A program made the translations under genes and the position numbers. 64,000 nt of DNA from Schaalia cardiffensis (GTDB lineage: Bacteria > Actinomycetota > Actinomycetes > Actinomycetales > Actinomycetaceae): assembly GCF_016405145.1 (NCBI RefSeq), contig NZ_JAEKIA010000008.1:1-64000 (forward strand), read 5' to 3'. Positions 26,521-35,225 of the stretch are shown here, one piece after another; position 1 is the first letter of the stretch, and each line of letters opens with the position of its first letter. The notes under the pieces were generated by a model. It saw only the letters and a list, made by a program, of their open reading frames with translations, did no database searches and was not told the origin of the DNA.

Positions 26521-27309
26521 ATGCGAATCGCACTCTTCGCCACCTGCGTCGGGGATCTCATGTTCCCACAAGCACCGCAGGCAACCGTTCACCTTCTCGA
26601 ACGTCTCGGTCACGAAGTCGTCTTCCCCGAATCCCAAGGATGCTGCGGGCAGATGCACATCAACACCGGATACTTCCCCGAAGCCGTTCCCCTCATCAAG
26701 AACCATGTGAAGACCTTCGAGCCGGTGCTCGACGGCGAATGGGACGCGATCGTCGTCCCCTCGGGCTCATGCACGGGATCGCTGCGCCACCAGCCCGAAA
26801 TGGTCGCCAAATCCGAGGGCATGCCCGGCATGGCTAAGCGCGCCTCGCAGATCGCAGAGAAGACCTACGACCTTTCAGAGCTTCTCGTCGACGTCCTCGG
26901 ACTGACCGATGTGGGCGCATACTTCCCGCACCGCGTCACCTACCATCCGACCTGCCACTCAATGCGCATCGCCCGCGTCGGAGACCGCCCCTACCAGCTC
27001 CTCAAGGCCGTTGAGGGCATCACCCTCGTTGATCTTCCGGAAGCCGAGTCCTGCTGCGGTTTCGGCGGAACCTTCTCCATGAAGAACCACCAGACTTCCA
27101 CGGCGATGCTCGCCGACAAGATGGCCAATGTGAAGTCCACAAAGGCCGAGATTCTCACCGCAGGCGACTACTCGTGCCTCATGCACATCGCCGGCGGTCT
27201 TTCGCGCCAGCGCGCCGGCATCCGCGCAATGCACCTCGCGGAAATCCTCGCGGGCACGAAGGACCAACCCTGGGAAGCAGACGAAACGACGACGAAGCTG
27301 GGGGCATGA
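26521..27309 (+). CDS. lutA: L-lactate utilisation Fe-S oxidoreductase LutA
   Basis: A 262-aa cysteine-rich protein with two CCG domains: LFATCVGDLMFPQ and ESQGCCGQMH in the first half, TYHPTCHSMR and EAESCCGFGGTFSMK in the second. LutA (LldE) works with LutB and LutC in the iron-sulfur complex that oxidises L-lactate to pyruvate. The ATG at 26521 follows AAGGA and begins the conserved RIALFATC strand; the open frame upstream is repeat-like. One base separates its stop from lutB, so lutABC is an operon. No lctP-type permease is adjacent. Confidence 0.92.
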   Translation: MRIALFATCVGDLMFPQAPQATVHLLERLGHEVVFPESQGCCGQMHINTGYFPEAVPLIKNHVKTFEPVLDGEWDAIVVPSGSCTGSLRHQPEMVAKSEGMPGMAKRASQIAEKTYDLSELLVDVLGLTDVGAYFPHRVTYHPTCHSMRIARVGDRPYQLLKAVEGITLVDLPEAESCCGFGGTFSMKNHQTSTAMLADKMANVKSTKAEILTAGDYSCLMHIAGGLSRQRAGIRAMHLAEILAGTKDQPWEADETTTKLGA

Positions 27310-27310
27310 C

Positions 27311-28870
27311 ATGGCACGCAAACATGTGAACCCGAAGTCCGACGTGACCTGGACACCCTCCGCGGACGCGCCGGAAGAACCGCTCAAGTGGGGCGAAGGC
27401 TTCCCCAAGGCCGCGGCAAAGACCCTGCGCAACACGCAGATGCGCCGCAACCTCACGCACGCGACAACCACGATCCGCAACAAGCGGGCCCTTCGCGTGT
27501 CCGAAACCCCGGACTGGGAGGAACTCCGCTTGGCGGGCTCCTCCATTAAGAACCGCGTCATGAGCCGTCTGCCCGAGCTCCTCGAAGAGATGGAGCGCAA
27601 TGTCACCGCACGCGGCGGCATTGTCCACTGGGCGCGCGACGCAGCCGAGGCCAATGCCATCGCCTACCAGATCGCGGCCTCCAAGGGTGTTGACGAGGTC
27701 GTCAAAGTCAAGTCCATGGTCACCCAGGAGATCGGCCTCAACGAATACTTCGCTGAGCGCGGCATCTCCGCATGGGAGACCGACCTCGCGGAGATGATCG
27801 TTCAGCTCTCCGACGACATGCCGAGCCACATCGTCGTCCCCGCGATCCACCGCAACCGCTCCGAAGTTCGCGCCATTTTCAAGGCGCGCATGGGCGACGC
27901 CCCCGACAACCTCGGTGACGAGCCCGTTGAACTCGCTGCAGCGGCTCGCGCCCACCTGCGCAAGAAGTTCCTTTCGGCAAAGGTCGCGATCTCCGGGTCG
28001 AACATGATGATCGCCGAAAGCGGCACCCTCACCGTCTTCGAATCCGAAGGCAATGGCCGCATGTGCCTCACCCTCCCGGAAACCCTCATCTCGATCGTCG
28101 GCATTGAGAAGATGGTTCCCACCTTCCGTGACGCCGAGGTCATGGCTCAGCTGCTCCCCCGCTCCGCGACCGGTGAGCGCATGAACCCCTACACCTCCAT
28201 GTGGACGGGCGTGACCCCGGGTGATGGCCCGCAGGAGTTCCACCTCATTCTGCTTGACAACGGCCGTTCCCGCGTTCTCGCCGACCCGATCGGCCGTCAG
28301 GCCCTGCACTGCATCCGCTGTGGTTCGTGCATGAATGTCTGCCCCGTGTACGAGCACGTCGGTGGCCACGCCTACCAGTCGGTCTACCCCGGCCCCATCG
28401 GTGCGATCCTCACGCCCCAGCTGCGCGGCGCTTTCGATCACAACGATCCGGCCTCGACCCTTCCCTTCGCGTCCTCGCTGTGCGGCGCCTGCTACGACGC
28501 CTGCCCGATGCGCATCAATATCCCCGAAGTGCTGGTCGAGCTGCGCCACCGCGCCGTCGAAGCTCAACGCGGCGGCATCCCGACCGTGTGGGATGTGGCG
28601 ATGGGAGCCGCGAAGATCCCGATGTCCTCTGGCCCGCTCATGAAGGCCGCCGGCAAGCTCATGCCGCTCGGCCGGAAGATCGCGGGTTCGGATCGTCGCC
28701 TCGTGAATCTGCCCTGGCCTGCGACCGCGTGGTCGACTTCTCGAGACGTGCCCGCTCCGCCCTCGAAGACCTTCCGCCAGTGGATGGCCGAACACCAGAA
28801 GGAACAGGGCTGCACCGCTTGCTCGTGCACGCCCACCACCCGCATCGACGAAGAGGGGGCCCAGCTGTGA
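27311..28870 (+). CDS. lutB: Lactate utilisation iron-sulfur protein LutB
   Basis: A 519-aa protein with an N-terminal LUD domain (about 60-300) and a ferredoxin-type C-terminal half. The 4Fe-4S motifs are CIRCGSCMNVCPVYEHVGGH (about 335-355) and CGACYDACPMRINIPE (about 390-405). A further Cys-rich tail (CTACSCTP) lies near residue 505. It carries electrons from lactate oxidation in the LutABC complex. Its stop codon overlaps the lutC GTG. Confidence 0.93.
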   Translation: MARKHVNPKSDVTWTPSADAPEEPLKWGEGFPKAAAKTLRNTQMRRNLTHATTTIRNKRALRVSETPDWEELRLAGSSIKNRVMSRLPELLEEMERNVTARGGIVHWARDAAEANAIAYQIAASKGVDEVVKVKSMVTQEIGLNEYFAERGISAWETDLAEMIVQLSDDMPSHIVVPAIHRNRSEVRAIFKARMGDAPDNLGDEPVELAAAARAHLRKKFLSAKVAISGSNMMIAESGTLTVFESEGNGRMCLTLPETLISIVGIEKMVPTFRDAEVMAQLLPRSATGERMNPYTSMWTGVTPGDGPQEFHLILLDNGRSRVLADPIGRQALHCIRCGSCMNVCPVYEHVGGHAYQSVYPGPIGAILTPQLRGAFDHNDPASTLPFASSLCGACYDACPMRINIPEVLVELRHRAVEAQRGGIPTVWDVAMGAAKIPMSSGPLMKAAGKLMPLGRKIAGSDRRLVNLPWPATAWSTSRDVPAPPSKTFRQWMAEHQKEQGCTACSCTPTTRIDEEGAQL

Positions 28871-29526
28871 ACGCCCGCGAAGAAATCCTGGCTACCCTGC
28901 GCACTGCGCGTGACGCTTCGCAGCCCGGCGCTCCGAAGGACGAGGTCGTCCGCGACTACATGTGTGAAACCGACGACGCTCCCGGTTCGCGCCCGGTGCT
29001 CGACTTCTTCATCGAGATGCTCGGGGACTACCACGTCGCCGTTCATGAGGTCACGGCCGATAAGATCCCCGCGACGATCGACAAGGTACTCAAGGAGAAG
29101 GAAGCGCCCTCCGTTGTCGTCCCCGCTGGTCTGGATGCCACTTGGCGTAAGGCCGCAGGCAAGGGGCGTACGCTGCACGTTGACTCCATTGAGAAACCCT
29201 GCACCAAGGAGGAGCTCGATCAGACTCTCGCGGTCGTGACCGCTTCGCGCACTGCGATCGCTCAGTCTGGGACGATCATCCTTGACGGCGAGCCGGATCA
29301 GGGCCGCAGGATTATCAGTCTCCTGCCGGATCTGCATCTGTGCGTCGTCAATGCATCGACCGTTCAGCCGACCGTCCCGCAAGCGGTCGCGATCGTCGGT
29401 GAGCATCCGACTCGTCCGATCACCTGGATCGCTGGCGGTTCAGCGACCTCGGACATTGAGCTTGTCCGCGTTGACGGCGTACACGGCCCCCGAACCCTGG
29501 TTGTGCTGTTGGTGACGGATCGCTGA
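28867..29526 (+). CDS. lutC: Lactate utilisation protein LutC
   Basis: A 219-aa LUD-domain protein (LldG type). It contains EEILATLRTAR at the N-terminus, AIAQSGTIILDGEPDQGRR, and the terminal PRTLVVLLVTDR strand typical of LutC. It completes the LutABC lactate oxidation complex. The GTG at 28867 overlaps the lutB stop (GTGA), indicating coupling. A strong hairpin ends the operon. Confidence 0.92.
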   Translation: MNAREEILATLRTARDASQPGAPKDEVVRDYMCETDDAPGSRPVLDFFIEMLGDYHVAVHEVTADKIPATIDKVLKEKEAPSVVVPAGLDATWRKAAGKGRTLHVDSIEKPCTKEELDQTLAVVTASRTAIAQSGTIILDGEPDQGRRIISLLPDLHLCVVNASTVQPTVPQAVAIVGEHPTRPITWIAGGSATSDIELVRVDGVHGPRTLVVLLVTDR

Positions 29527-29549
29527 GCCTTTCCATCTGATAGACGCTG

Positions 29550-29580
29550 GGGGCAGTCGGCATTGACCGACTGCCCCTTA
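29550..29580 (+). terminator. Terminator of lutABC
   Basis: GGGGCAGTCGG and CCGACTGCCCC form an 11-bp perfect stem around CATTGA, 23 bases after the lutC stop. Confidence 0.85.
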
Positions 29581-29712
29581 AGCTGTGCCGGTTCTTCTTC
29601 GGGATGCTCAGGCTGTCCCCTTGTGCCTCGCTCCCACTCCTTTCCCCTGCTCCGGCCATATCTTGCCCTGTGCTCATGCTTCTTAGCTCATCCTTATCTT
29701 GAGCCTCGCCGA

Positions 29713-29983
29713 AGTGTTCTCAACAGGTCTCGTGTACGTCAACGTCTCACCTGTGGAAGGGAAAGGTGGGGGCGGGAGTGTTCTCAACAGGTCTCGTGTA
29801 CGTCAACGTCTGGATTCGTGCAGGCCGAGGGCTACCGTGGAACCTTTTCAACAGGTCTTGCGCGTGGGCATTCTTCGGGGGCCGTGTGTGCACTTCCCTC
29901 GGCGGCACATGCCTGCACAAGCGCTCGTAGCGGGCCATCTCAGCGGACCATAGGTGCCCGAGCACTCTCAACAGCTCATGCGC
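29713..29983 (-). repeat. 35-bp repeats derived from the TetR gene 3' end
   Basis: A 35-bp sequence starting AGTGTTCTCAACAGGTCTCG occurs exactly at 29713-29747 and 29777-29811 (64-bp step). Diverged copies lie at about 29843 (TTTTCAACAGGTCTTG) and 29961 (ACTCTCAACAGCTCATG). The last is the end of the TetR gene itself, including its TGA. The rest of 29581-29967 shows no gene. Confidence 0.8.
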
Positions 29984-30678
29984 GAGCGGATACCTTCAAT
30001 GATCGTGTCAAGCTCGAAAGTGAATTGGAGGTCGGCGCTAGCCGGATCCTCAGGTGCAAAACCTGGGTATTCACCCTTGAGAAGAGCGCGGATGATCGGC
30101 AAATCTGTTCCGGCCTCACCCTCGAGGAGAGTTTTCACGCCATTGCCATGCAAGCCCTGTGGGCCCGAAGAATCGCACATCGTGTCCCTCTTGCCCGTGT
30201 GGGCGGCAAGATGCGCAACAAGACTGATGGAACGCAGTGCATCCGCTGAGCTCAAGCCCGCGTCGACAAGGGTCTCAAGGGCCTTCTCGATCGAGATCAT
30301 ATACCCCAGGGCCAGCCTCGAGTCGAACTCCAAGTAACGTGCAAGAGGGCCGATCGAAGCGACCGAAGCGCGCATCCCGGAGGCGAAGCCCCGCAGGAGG
30401 GATTCCCAGTCCCCCTCGGTCAATTCGGCGAGGACGTCAAGGCTCATGCTCGCTCGATCCAGTGCGATGAGCTGCATGAATTCACGCTTACCACCGACGT
30501 GGTAGTTCAATGCGGTCGGATCGACTCCGAGGATGTCTGCGACGGACTGCATTGTGACATCTTCCGGGGCGAGGGTGCGGGCGGCCTCGAGGATCTTATG
30601 CCGGTCGATTCTCGCGGGCCTGCCTTTTGAGCGTTTCTCTCCTCGCGACGCAGCTGTCTTCGTGGTCTTCGCCGCCAT
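29968..30678 (-). CDS. TetR-family transcriptional regulator
   Basis: A 236-aa regulator with a basic N-terminus, a TetR helix-turn-helix (about 18-65; ILEAARTLAPEDVTMQSVADILGVDPTALNYHVGGKREF) and an all-helical ligand domain. The recognition region VDPTALNYHVGGK resembles the TetR(Tet)/Rv-type group. ATG 30678 is preceded by GGGAGG at five bases, so an upstream extension is rejected. It is convergent with the lutABC end and followed by repeats; its target is unknown. Confidence 0.85.
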   Translation of the reverse strand: MAAKTTKTAASRGEKRSKGRPARIDRHKILEAARTLAPEDVTMQSVADILGVDPTALNYHVGGKREFMQLIALDRASMSLDVLAELTEGDWESLLRGFASGMRASVASIGPLARYLEFDSRLALGYMISIEKALETLVDAGLSSADALRSISLVAHLAAHTGKRDTMCDSSGPQGLHGNGVKTLLEGEAGTDLPIIRALLKGEYPGFAPEDPASADLQFTFELDTIIEGIRSRMSC

Positions 30679-30734
30679 GCCGCCTCCCCGTTTCAGGTGT
30701 TCTCCCCATTCTAAGGGGCGTTTCTCCGGGAGCT

Positions 30735-30772
30735 GAAAAACCTGGCGGCCCAAGATGATCTCGGGCCGCCAG
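30735..30772 (-). terminator. Intrinsic terminator of lysS
   Basis: On the minus strand CTGGCGGCCC pairs with GGGCCGCCAG around a ten-base loop and is followed by GTTTTT, about 40 bases after the lysS stop. Confidence 0.88.
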
Positions 30773-30813
30773 CACACTCGCGGGGTGTCCACCCCGCCCT
30801 CGTGAATGAAAAC

Positions 30814-32403
30814 TCAGAGTTTCTTCACGAGCGGGAAGGTGATGGTCTCGCGAATCCCCTGACCGGTCAGAGCCATGAGGAGACGATCCAAGCCCATGCC
30901 CATGCCACCGGCGGGCGGCATGCCGTACTCCATTGCCATGAGGAAATCCTCGTCAAGGACCATCGCCTCAGGGTCACCGTTCGCCGCAGCGAGGGCCTGC
31001 GCTTCGAAACGCTGACGCTGGATCACGGGATCGACGAGCTCGGAGTAGGCGGTCGCCAACTCGAAGCCGCGCACATACAGATCCCACTTCTCGACGATCC
31101 CCTTCTTCAAACGGTGGCCGCGCGTGAGGGGACTGGAGTCCTCGGGGTAGTCGCGAACGAAGGTCGGCGCCCAGAGCTTGTCGCCGACGGCGGCCTCGAA
31201 GATGACCTCCGCGACCTTGCCCGGACCCCAGTGGTCGGCCACATCCTCGCCGAGTTCCTCAGCGATCTTCACGAGCTCCTCAAGGGGGGTGTCGACATTG
31301 AACTCGCGGCCAAGAGCCTCGGCGGTCGCGTCGAACATTGAGATCTCAGCCCAGGACCCGGAAAGATCGTAGAGGGAGCCATCGGACAGGGTGACAACCT
31401 CCGTGCCGAGGGCGTCGCGCGCAGCCTTCTGGACGAACTCGCGGGTGCGGCGGGCCATCGTGTCGTAGGAACCGTAGGCCTCGTAGGCTTCGAGCATCGT
31501 GAACTCGGGGCTGTGCGAAGAGTCCGCGCCCTCGTTGCGGAAGTTGCGGTTGATCTCGAAGACCTTGTCGATGCCGCCGACGACCGCGCGCTTGAGGAAG
31601 AGCTCGGGAGCGATCCTCAAGAAAAGATCCGTGTCGTAGGCGTTCATATGCGTCGAGAAGGGGCGGGCTGCGGCGCCGCCGTGCAGGTTCTGCAGCATCG
31701 GGGTTTCAATCTCGATGAATCCCGCCTCGTCGAAGTAGTCGCGCAGGGACTTCACGACTTTGGAGCGCGTGCGCACCATGTCGCGTGCCGCCGGTCGGAC
31801 GATCATGTCGAGGTAGCGGCGCCGAACGCGCATGTCCTCGGACAAGGAGACCTCGGTGCCGTCCTCGGCGGTGTAGGTCTTAGGCAGTGGGCGGATCGAC
31901 TTCGCGGCGATCTGCCATGCGGGCACCGGATCGCCCTCGCCAATACCGGGAGTGAAGAGCCCGGCGGGTGCGGTGCCGGGGCAGGCCAGGACAGAGAGTT
32001 CGCCGCGGCGCGAGGAGATCACGCGGCCGTGGATGAAAAGGTGATCGCCGAGGTCGACATCCGCCTTGTACTGTGCGAGGGACTCGACGCCCACTTCGGC
32101 GGCGGAGAGCATCACCTGGATACGATTGCCCTCACCGTCCATGAGGGTCGCGAAGCAGAGCTTGCCTCCATTGCGGGCGAGCATGACGCGACCGGCGATG
32201 CCGACCTCGTCCTGGGTTTCGTCACCGGCCTGAAGATGCGAGTACTTCTCGCGGATCTCGGCGATAGTGGAGGTGATTGCGAGGACGACCGGGTAGGCCT
32301 GGCGTCCGTCGGCGAGAAGGCGCGCGCGCTTCTCCTGACGAACCTTGACCTGCTCGGGAGTGTCATCGGCTTCAGGGGCGGGATTCTGGTTCACGTCAGT
32401 CAC
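30814..32403 (-). CDS. lysS: Lysyl-tRNA synthetase (class II)
   Basis: A 529-aa class II synthetase charging tRNA-Lys. It has an N-terminal OB fold (about 60-170), motif 1 around FDEAGFIEIETPMLQ, motif 2 as NRNFRNEGADSSHSPEFTML and motif 3 as GMGMGLDRLLMALTGQGIRE near the C-terminus. The start is GTG at 32403. TACGAT lies exactly six bases upstream and no ribosome binding site is seen, so it is probably leaderless. It is transcribed alone and ends at a strong terminator. Confidence 0.95.
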   Translation of the reverse strand: MTDVNQNPAPEADDTPEQVKVRQEKRARLLADGRQAYPVVLAITSTIAEIREKYSHLQAGDETQDEVGIAGRVMLARNGGKLCFATLMDGEGNRIQVMLSAAEVGVESLAQYKADVDLGDHLFIHGRVISSRRGELSVLACPGTAPAGLFTPGIGEGDPVPAWQIAAKSIRPLPKTYTAEDGTEVSLSEDMRVRRRYLDMIVRPAARDMVRTRSKVVKSLRDYFDEAGFIEIETPMLQNLHGGAAARPFSTHMNAYDTDLFLRIAPELFLKRAVVGGIDKVFEINRNFRNEGADSSHSPEFTMLEAYEAYGSYDTMARRTREFVQKAARDALGTEVVTLSDGSLYDLSGSWAEISMFDATAEALGREFNVDTPLEELVKIAEELGEDVADHWGPGKVAEVIFEAAVGDKLWAPTFVRDYPEDSSPLTRGHRLKKGIVEKWDLYVRGFELATAYSELVDPVIQRQRFEAQALAAANGDPEAMVLDEDFLMAMEYGMPPAGGMGMGLDRLLMALTGQGIRETITFPLVKKL

Positions 32404-32415
32404 CTCACCATCGTA
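32404..32415 (-). promoter_or_regulatory. -10 box for leaderless lysS transcript
   Basis: On the minus strand TACGAT (32410-32415), GGTGAG, then GTG at 32403. Confidence 0.5.
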
Positions 32416-32548
32416 ACCGTCCGAAGAGGTGGCTCTTCACCCACGTGAGGCTCTCCACGCGTGATGTCTCCCTCGCCGATCGCAAGCGCCTGAGGTCTTT
32501 CTTGTCCTGGTCGCTTGGTGCGCGTAATTGAGGAGGGGCCTTTGCCCC

Positions 32549-32917
32549 TCAAATACTCGTGGCGTCCGCCTGAAACTCTCTCCCCTCTTCGCGTGTCCGG
32601 AATGGGGGATATTCATCAAGCATGGCGAGAATGCTGCAGGTCTCCCTCAACCACGAGAGCGGAGCCGCTGGCGCGATGATGATCCACTGTTTGGGTGCCT
32701 CGCTCAACGACTCACGCGAAAAGAAGGCAGAGCCTTTCGCCTCCCTTTCTTCGTCTGCGTTATCGCCCGAGTAGAGAAGGCTGTTCAGCGGGACCCTGCG
32801 CGCAGACACAAGCCCATGACTGCGCCAGCGGACTGAGAAGGATTCGCCATCACCAATCCATCGAAGTAGCACAAGCACTACGAGAGGAACGAAGGACAGC
32901 ATGGAAACTCTCTGCAT
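32549..32917 (-). CDS. Small putative exported or anchored protein
   Basis: An unrecognised open frame of up to 122 aa. It begins with a hydrophobic stretch (MLSFVPLVVLVLLRW), like a signal or anchor helix, followed by about 100 non-repetitive residues. It lies in a lower-GC patch (about 32.5-33.6 kb) unlike its neighbours and has no recognised family. It may be a real small gene of foreign origin or a degraded remnant. Confidence 0.35.
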   Translation of the reverse strand: MQRVSMLSFVPLVVLVLLRWIGDGESFSVRWRSHGLVSARRVPLNSLLYSGDNADEEREAKGSAFFSRESLSEAPKQWIIIAPAAPLSWLRETCSILAMLDEYPPFRTREEGREFQADATSI

Positions 32918-32956
32918 CAGCGCAAAGGCGTGAGCAAGCCTGTTCCCCCGAAATTC

Positions 32957-33139
32957 TCAGCGATCTCCACAGAAACGCAGGCGGTTCTTTGCCCTCAACT
33001 TAACGACAATGAGAAAGATGCCGTTAAGCCCCATCAGGATCATCGTCGACAGGAAACACAAGAGAAGAATCATTGTATTCACCGTGGTCGACTGAACTTT
33101 CAGAAGAGCATGATTCATCCAGAGAATACCGACAGGCAA
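32957..33139 (-). CDS. Small putative two-helix membrane protein, possibly frameshifted
   Basis: This frame encodes hydrophobic segments (SAIISGATLLPVGILW upstream of the listed start, and VNTMILLLCFLSTMILMG within it). The only starts are TTG or CTG. An ATG just upstream (about 33190) opens MASDRGKVFQLSM and then hits TAG; shifting frame there would join the two into a plausible 85-aa membrane protein. It is probably a decayed gene. Confidence 0.3.
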   Translation of the reverse strand: MPVGILWMNHALLKVQSTTVNTMILLLCFLSTMILMGLNGIFLIVVKLRAKNRLRFCGDR

Positions 33140-33202
33140 CAGCGTTGCTCCCGAAATAATCGCGGAGCGCTCTACATGGAGAGCTGAAAAACCTTACCCC
33201 GA

Positions 33203-33412
33203 TCACTCGCCATCGTGTTCTGCACCCACCATGTGAATCCGAGGAACTCTCGCCCATCGCGAATTCTCCTCATCGAGTTCCGCACTCGTGACGACCTCGC
33301 TCATATTCTCGCAGGCCGTTGCACACAAGCCCGATAGCTCAGTAGAGGCTCCGATGAGCCGAGTTGCGATCGCTTCGCTCACCTTGCCCGCTTCCATGCT
33401 CGGAGGAATCAC
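33203..33412 (-). pseudogene. Helical WXG/ESX-like small ORF, probably disrupted
   Basis: Encodes about 69 residues, including KVSEAIATRLIGASTELSG, with the all-helical look of WXG100/EspC-type proteins, but no W-x-G turn. The octamer GGAGGAAT occurs twice 14 bp apart (33402 and 33416). Removing one 14-bp unit would fuse this frame to an upstream frame ending VELFIPPV. It may be a gene broken by a short duplication. No homology could be tested. Confidence 0.3.
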
Positions 33413-33599
33413 ACGGGAGGAATGAACAGTTCCACAGCGTCCGAATCCGGTTCCTTCTGAAAAACACCTGCCCCAAGGGGTCGGAAGTGAAGAGGCACAG
33501 TGCTCTCGCGGAGGGGACTCCAAGACCCTGGATCTCGGTCAGCTCCACTACAGAGGCACAGTAGTCTCCCGGAGGGAAGCCTCAACTGCCACCCGATTC

Positions 33600-34052
33600 T
33601 CAGGGCTTCCCCGCCGATTTCAGGCCGAGTTCTCGAGCTCGCTCGGAGTCCTCGGGCACGCGCCCCGCAGAATCTCCGGTCTCAATGATGCGATTGTGCT
33701 CGTCCACGAAAGCGACCGAGGGCTTCCACCCCCGCACCTGGGACTCGGGCACCTGACAGTACGCCATGATGATGACGAGGTCGTCAACGCTCACCAAATG
33801 CGCTGCAGCCCCGTTGAGCTGGACAACGCCAGAACCTCGGGGTCCTGCGATCGTGTAGGTCGACAGGCGCTTGCCATTGTCAATGTCCGCGATATCAACA
33901 CGCTGACCCTCGACAATATTCGCGGCGTCGAGCAGATCTTCGTCGATCGTGACCGAGCCGACGTAGTGCAGGTCCGCGCCGGTGACCCGCGCCCGGTGGA
34001 TCTTGCCCTGGATCATCGGACGCATGACTTCCATTCGCATCGCCTCAGCCAC
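33600..34052 (-). CDS. panD: Aspartate 1-decarboxylase
   Basis: A pyruvoyl enzyme making beta-alanine from aspartate for pantothenate. The core is [20 protein letters not shown] followed by SVTIDEDLL, with self-cleavage expected at the Gly-Ser of HYVGSVT, and [16 protein letters not shown] near the end. About 150 aa. GTG 34052 is preferred because GGAGG lies six bases upstream inside the end of panC; ATG codons at 34040 and 34025 are alternatives, the latter giving the classical N-terminus. It overlaps the panC stop by eight bases. Confidence 0.9.
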   Translation of the reverse strand: MAEAMRMEVMRPMIQGKIHRARVTGADLHYVGSVTIDEDLLDAANIVEGQRVDIADIDNGKRLSTYTIAGPRGSGVVQLNGAAAHLVSVDDLVIIMAYCQVPESQVRGWKPSVAFVDEHNRIIETGDSAGRVPEDSERARELGLKSAGKP

Positions 34053-34962
34053 GCTCCACCTCCAAGATGACGGGAAGATTGTCAATGAGCCTGGTCGTCC
34101 CGACCTTCGCGGCGACGAGGAGGCGACACGCCCGCCCACCTTCCACCATGGTGGCGGGCCGGGCGTCCTTTTCAGTCACGAGGGCAACACCAGGCGTTCC
34201 AGCGAGAATGTCAAAGGTCCCATCGTCAACGAGGGCAATGTAGTCGACCTCGATCCCCCCGGTGGCCTCAAGGACCTTAAGGACTGCTGCGACAGCCTGC
34301 TCGGCGCTCGCACCATTGGCCGCAGCATCACGTCCGGCTTCGAGCCCTTTCGACAAGGATCGAGCGCGCACTCGCTCGTCCTCTAAGAGGTAGCGGTTAC
34401 GGCTGGACAAGGCCACACCATCGGTGTCGCGAACGATCGGAACGCCTTCAACGCGGACAGGCACGTCCAATTGGGAGAAGACGTGGCGCAGTACCGCGAG
34501 CTGCTGCGCGTCCTTTTCCCCGAAGAGCGCAACGTCAGGGCGGACGAGTCCCATGACCTTCGTGCACACGAGGGCGACCCCAGCGAAGTGGGTGGGGCGG
34601 GTGGTGCCTTCAAGCACGTGCGCAATACGACCCGGGTCGATGCTGAGGTCAACCGGCTCGGGGTAGGCGTCCTCGGGGCCTGGCGCCCAGACAAGATCGG
34701 CACCGACGCTTTCAAGAGCCGCCATATCCGCGTCAAGGGTGCGCGGATAGGCATCGAAATCCTCTCCGGGGGCGAATTGAGTCGGGTTAACGAAGATCGT
34801 GACGACCACGTGGTCGCCGAGTTCTTTCGCGCGTTTGACGAGCTGCAGGTGTCCCTTGTGCAGGGCACCCATCGTCATGACGAGGGCGCGAGTCCCCTTC
34901 AAATCTGCGAGGGCGGCGGCGAGTTCTTCCCGCGTACGGGTGAGGACAGGTCGATGGGTCAT
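34045..34962 (-). CDS. panC: Pantothenate synthetase
   Basis: A 305-aa ATP-dependent ligase joining pantoate and beta-alanine. Signatures are [19 protein letters not shown] (HIGH-type), [45 protein letters not shown] and the SSRNRYL lid. ATG 34962 (MTHRPVL) is chosen over an upstream in-frame GTG. GGAGG is too close to act as a Shine-Dalgarno, while GACAAT lies exactly six bases upstream, fitting the leaderless pattern. It is followed directly by panD. The DUF2520 gene is 263 bp upstream on the same strand. Confidence 0.94.
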   Translation of the reverse strand: MTHRPVLTRTREELAAALADLKGTRALVMTMGALHKGHLQLVKRAKELGDHVVVTIFVNPTQFAPGEDFDAYPRTLDADMAALESVGADLVWAPGPEDAYPEPVDLSIDPGRIAHVLEGTTRPTHFAGVALVCTKVMGLVRPDVALFGEKDAQQLAVLRHVFSQLDVPVRVEGVPIVRDTDGVALSSRNRYLLEDERVRARSLSKGLEAGRDAAANGASAEQAVAAVLKVLEATGGIEVDYIALVDDGTFDILAGTPGVALVTEKDARPATMVEGGRACRLLVAAKVGTTRLIDNLPVILEVERG

Positions 34963-34974
34963 GCCTCCATTGTC
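34963..34974 (-). promoter_or_regulatory. -10-like box before panC
   Basis: On the minus strand GACAAT (34969-34974), GGAGGC, then ATG at 34962. The first base departs from TANNNT but the six-base spacing is kept. Confidence 0.35.
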
Positions 34975-35225
34975 GCGCCCTGTAGCGCGTATTCCCACTG
35001 CGAAGAGAGTTTCTTTAACCACGCTGAACGTGAAATCAGGCGCACACCGGGGTCAGAGCTCTCCCCTTCGGGTTTCCGGTCAGGCCGCGCATGACGGTCG
35101 CTATTTCGCTTAAACCCCTTGCAACCAGCTGATGAGAGGGGGTCTGCGCTAGAAGAAGAGGAGTCATCAGGCACCCCTGGAAGCTGCCCAAGGGTCGGCA
35201 TTCGGCGCCCTCGGCCAAAGGGCTT

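Noticed and set aside
27179..28795. 538-codon minus-strand frame
   Set aside because: Antisense to lutB (and the end of lutA). LutB carries full Fe-S motifs; the opposite frame has no recognisable domain.
29713..29811. Type II-like CRISPR (35-bp repeat, 29-bp gap)
   Set aside because: Only two exact copies, and the unit matches the 3' end of the TetR gene at 29968. No cas9 or tracrRNA-like partner is present.
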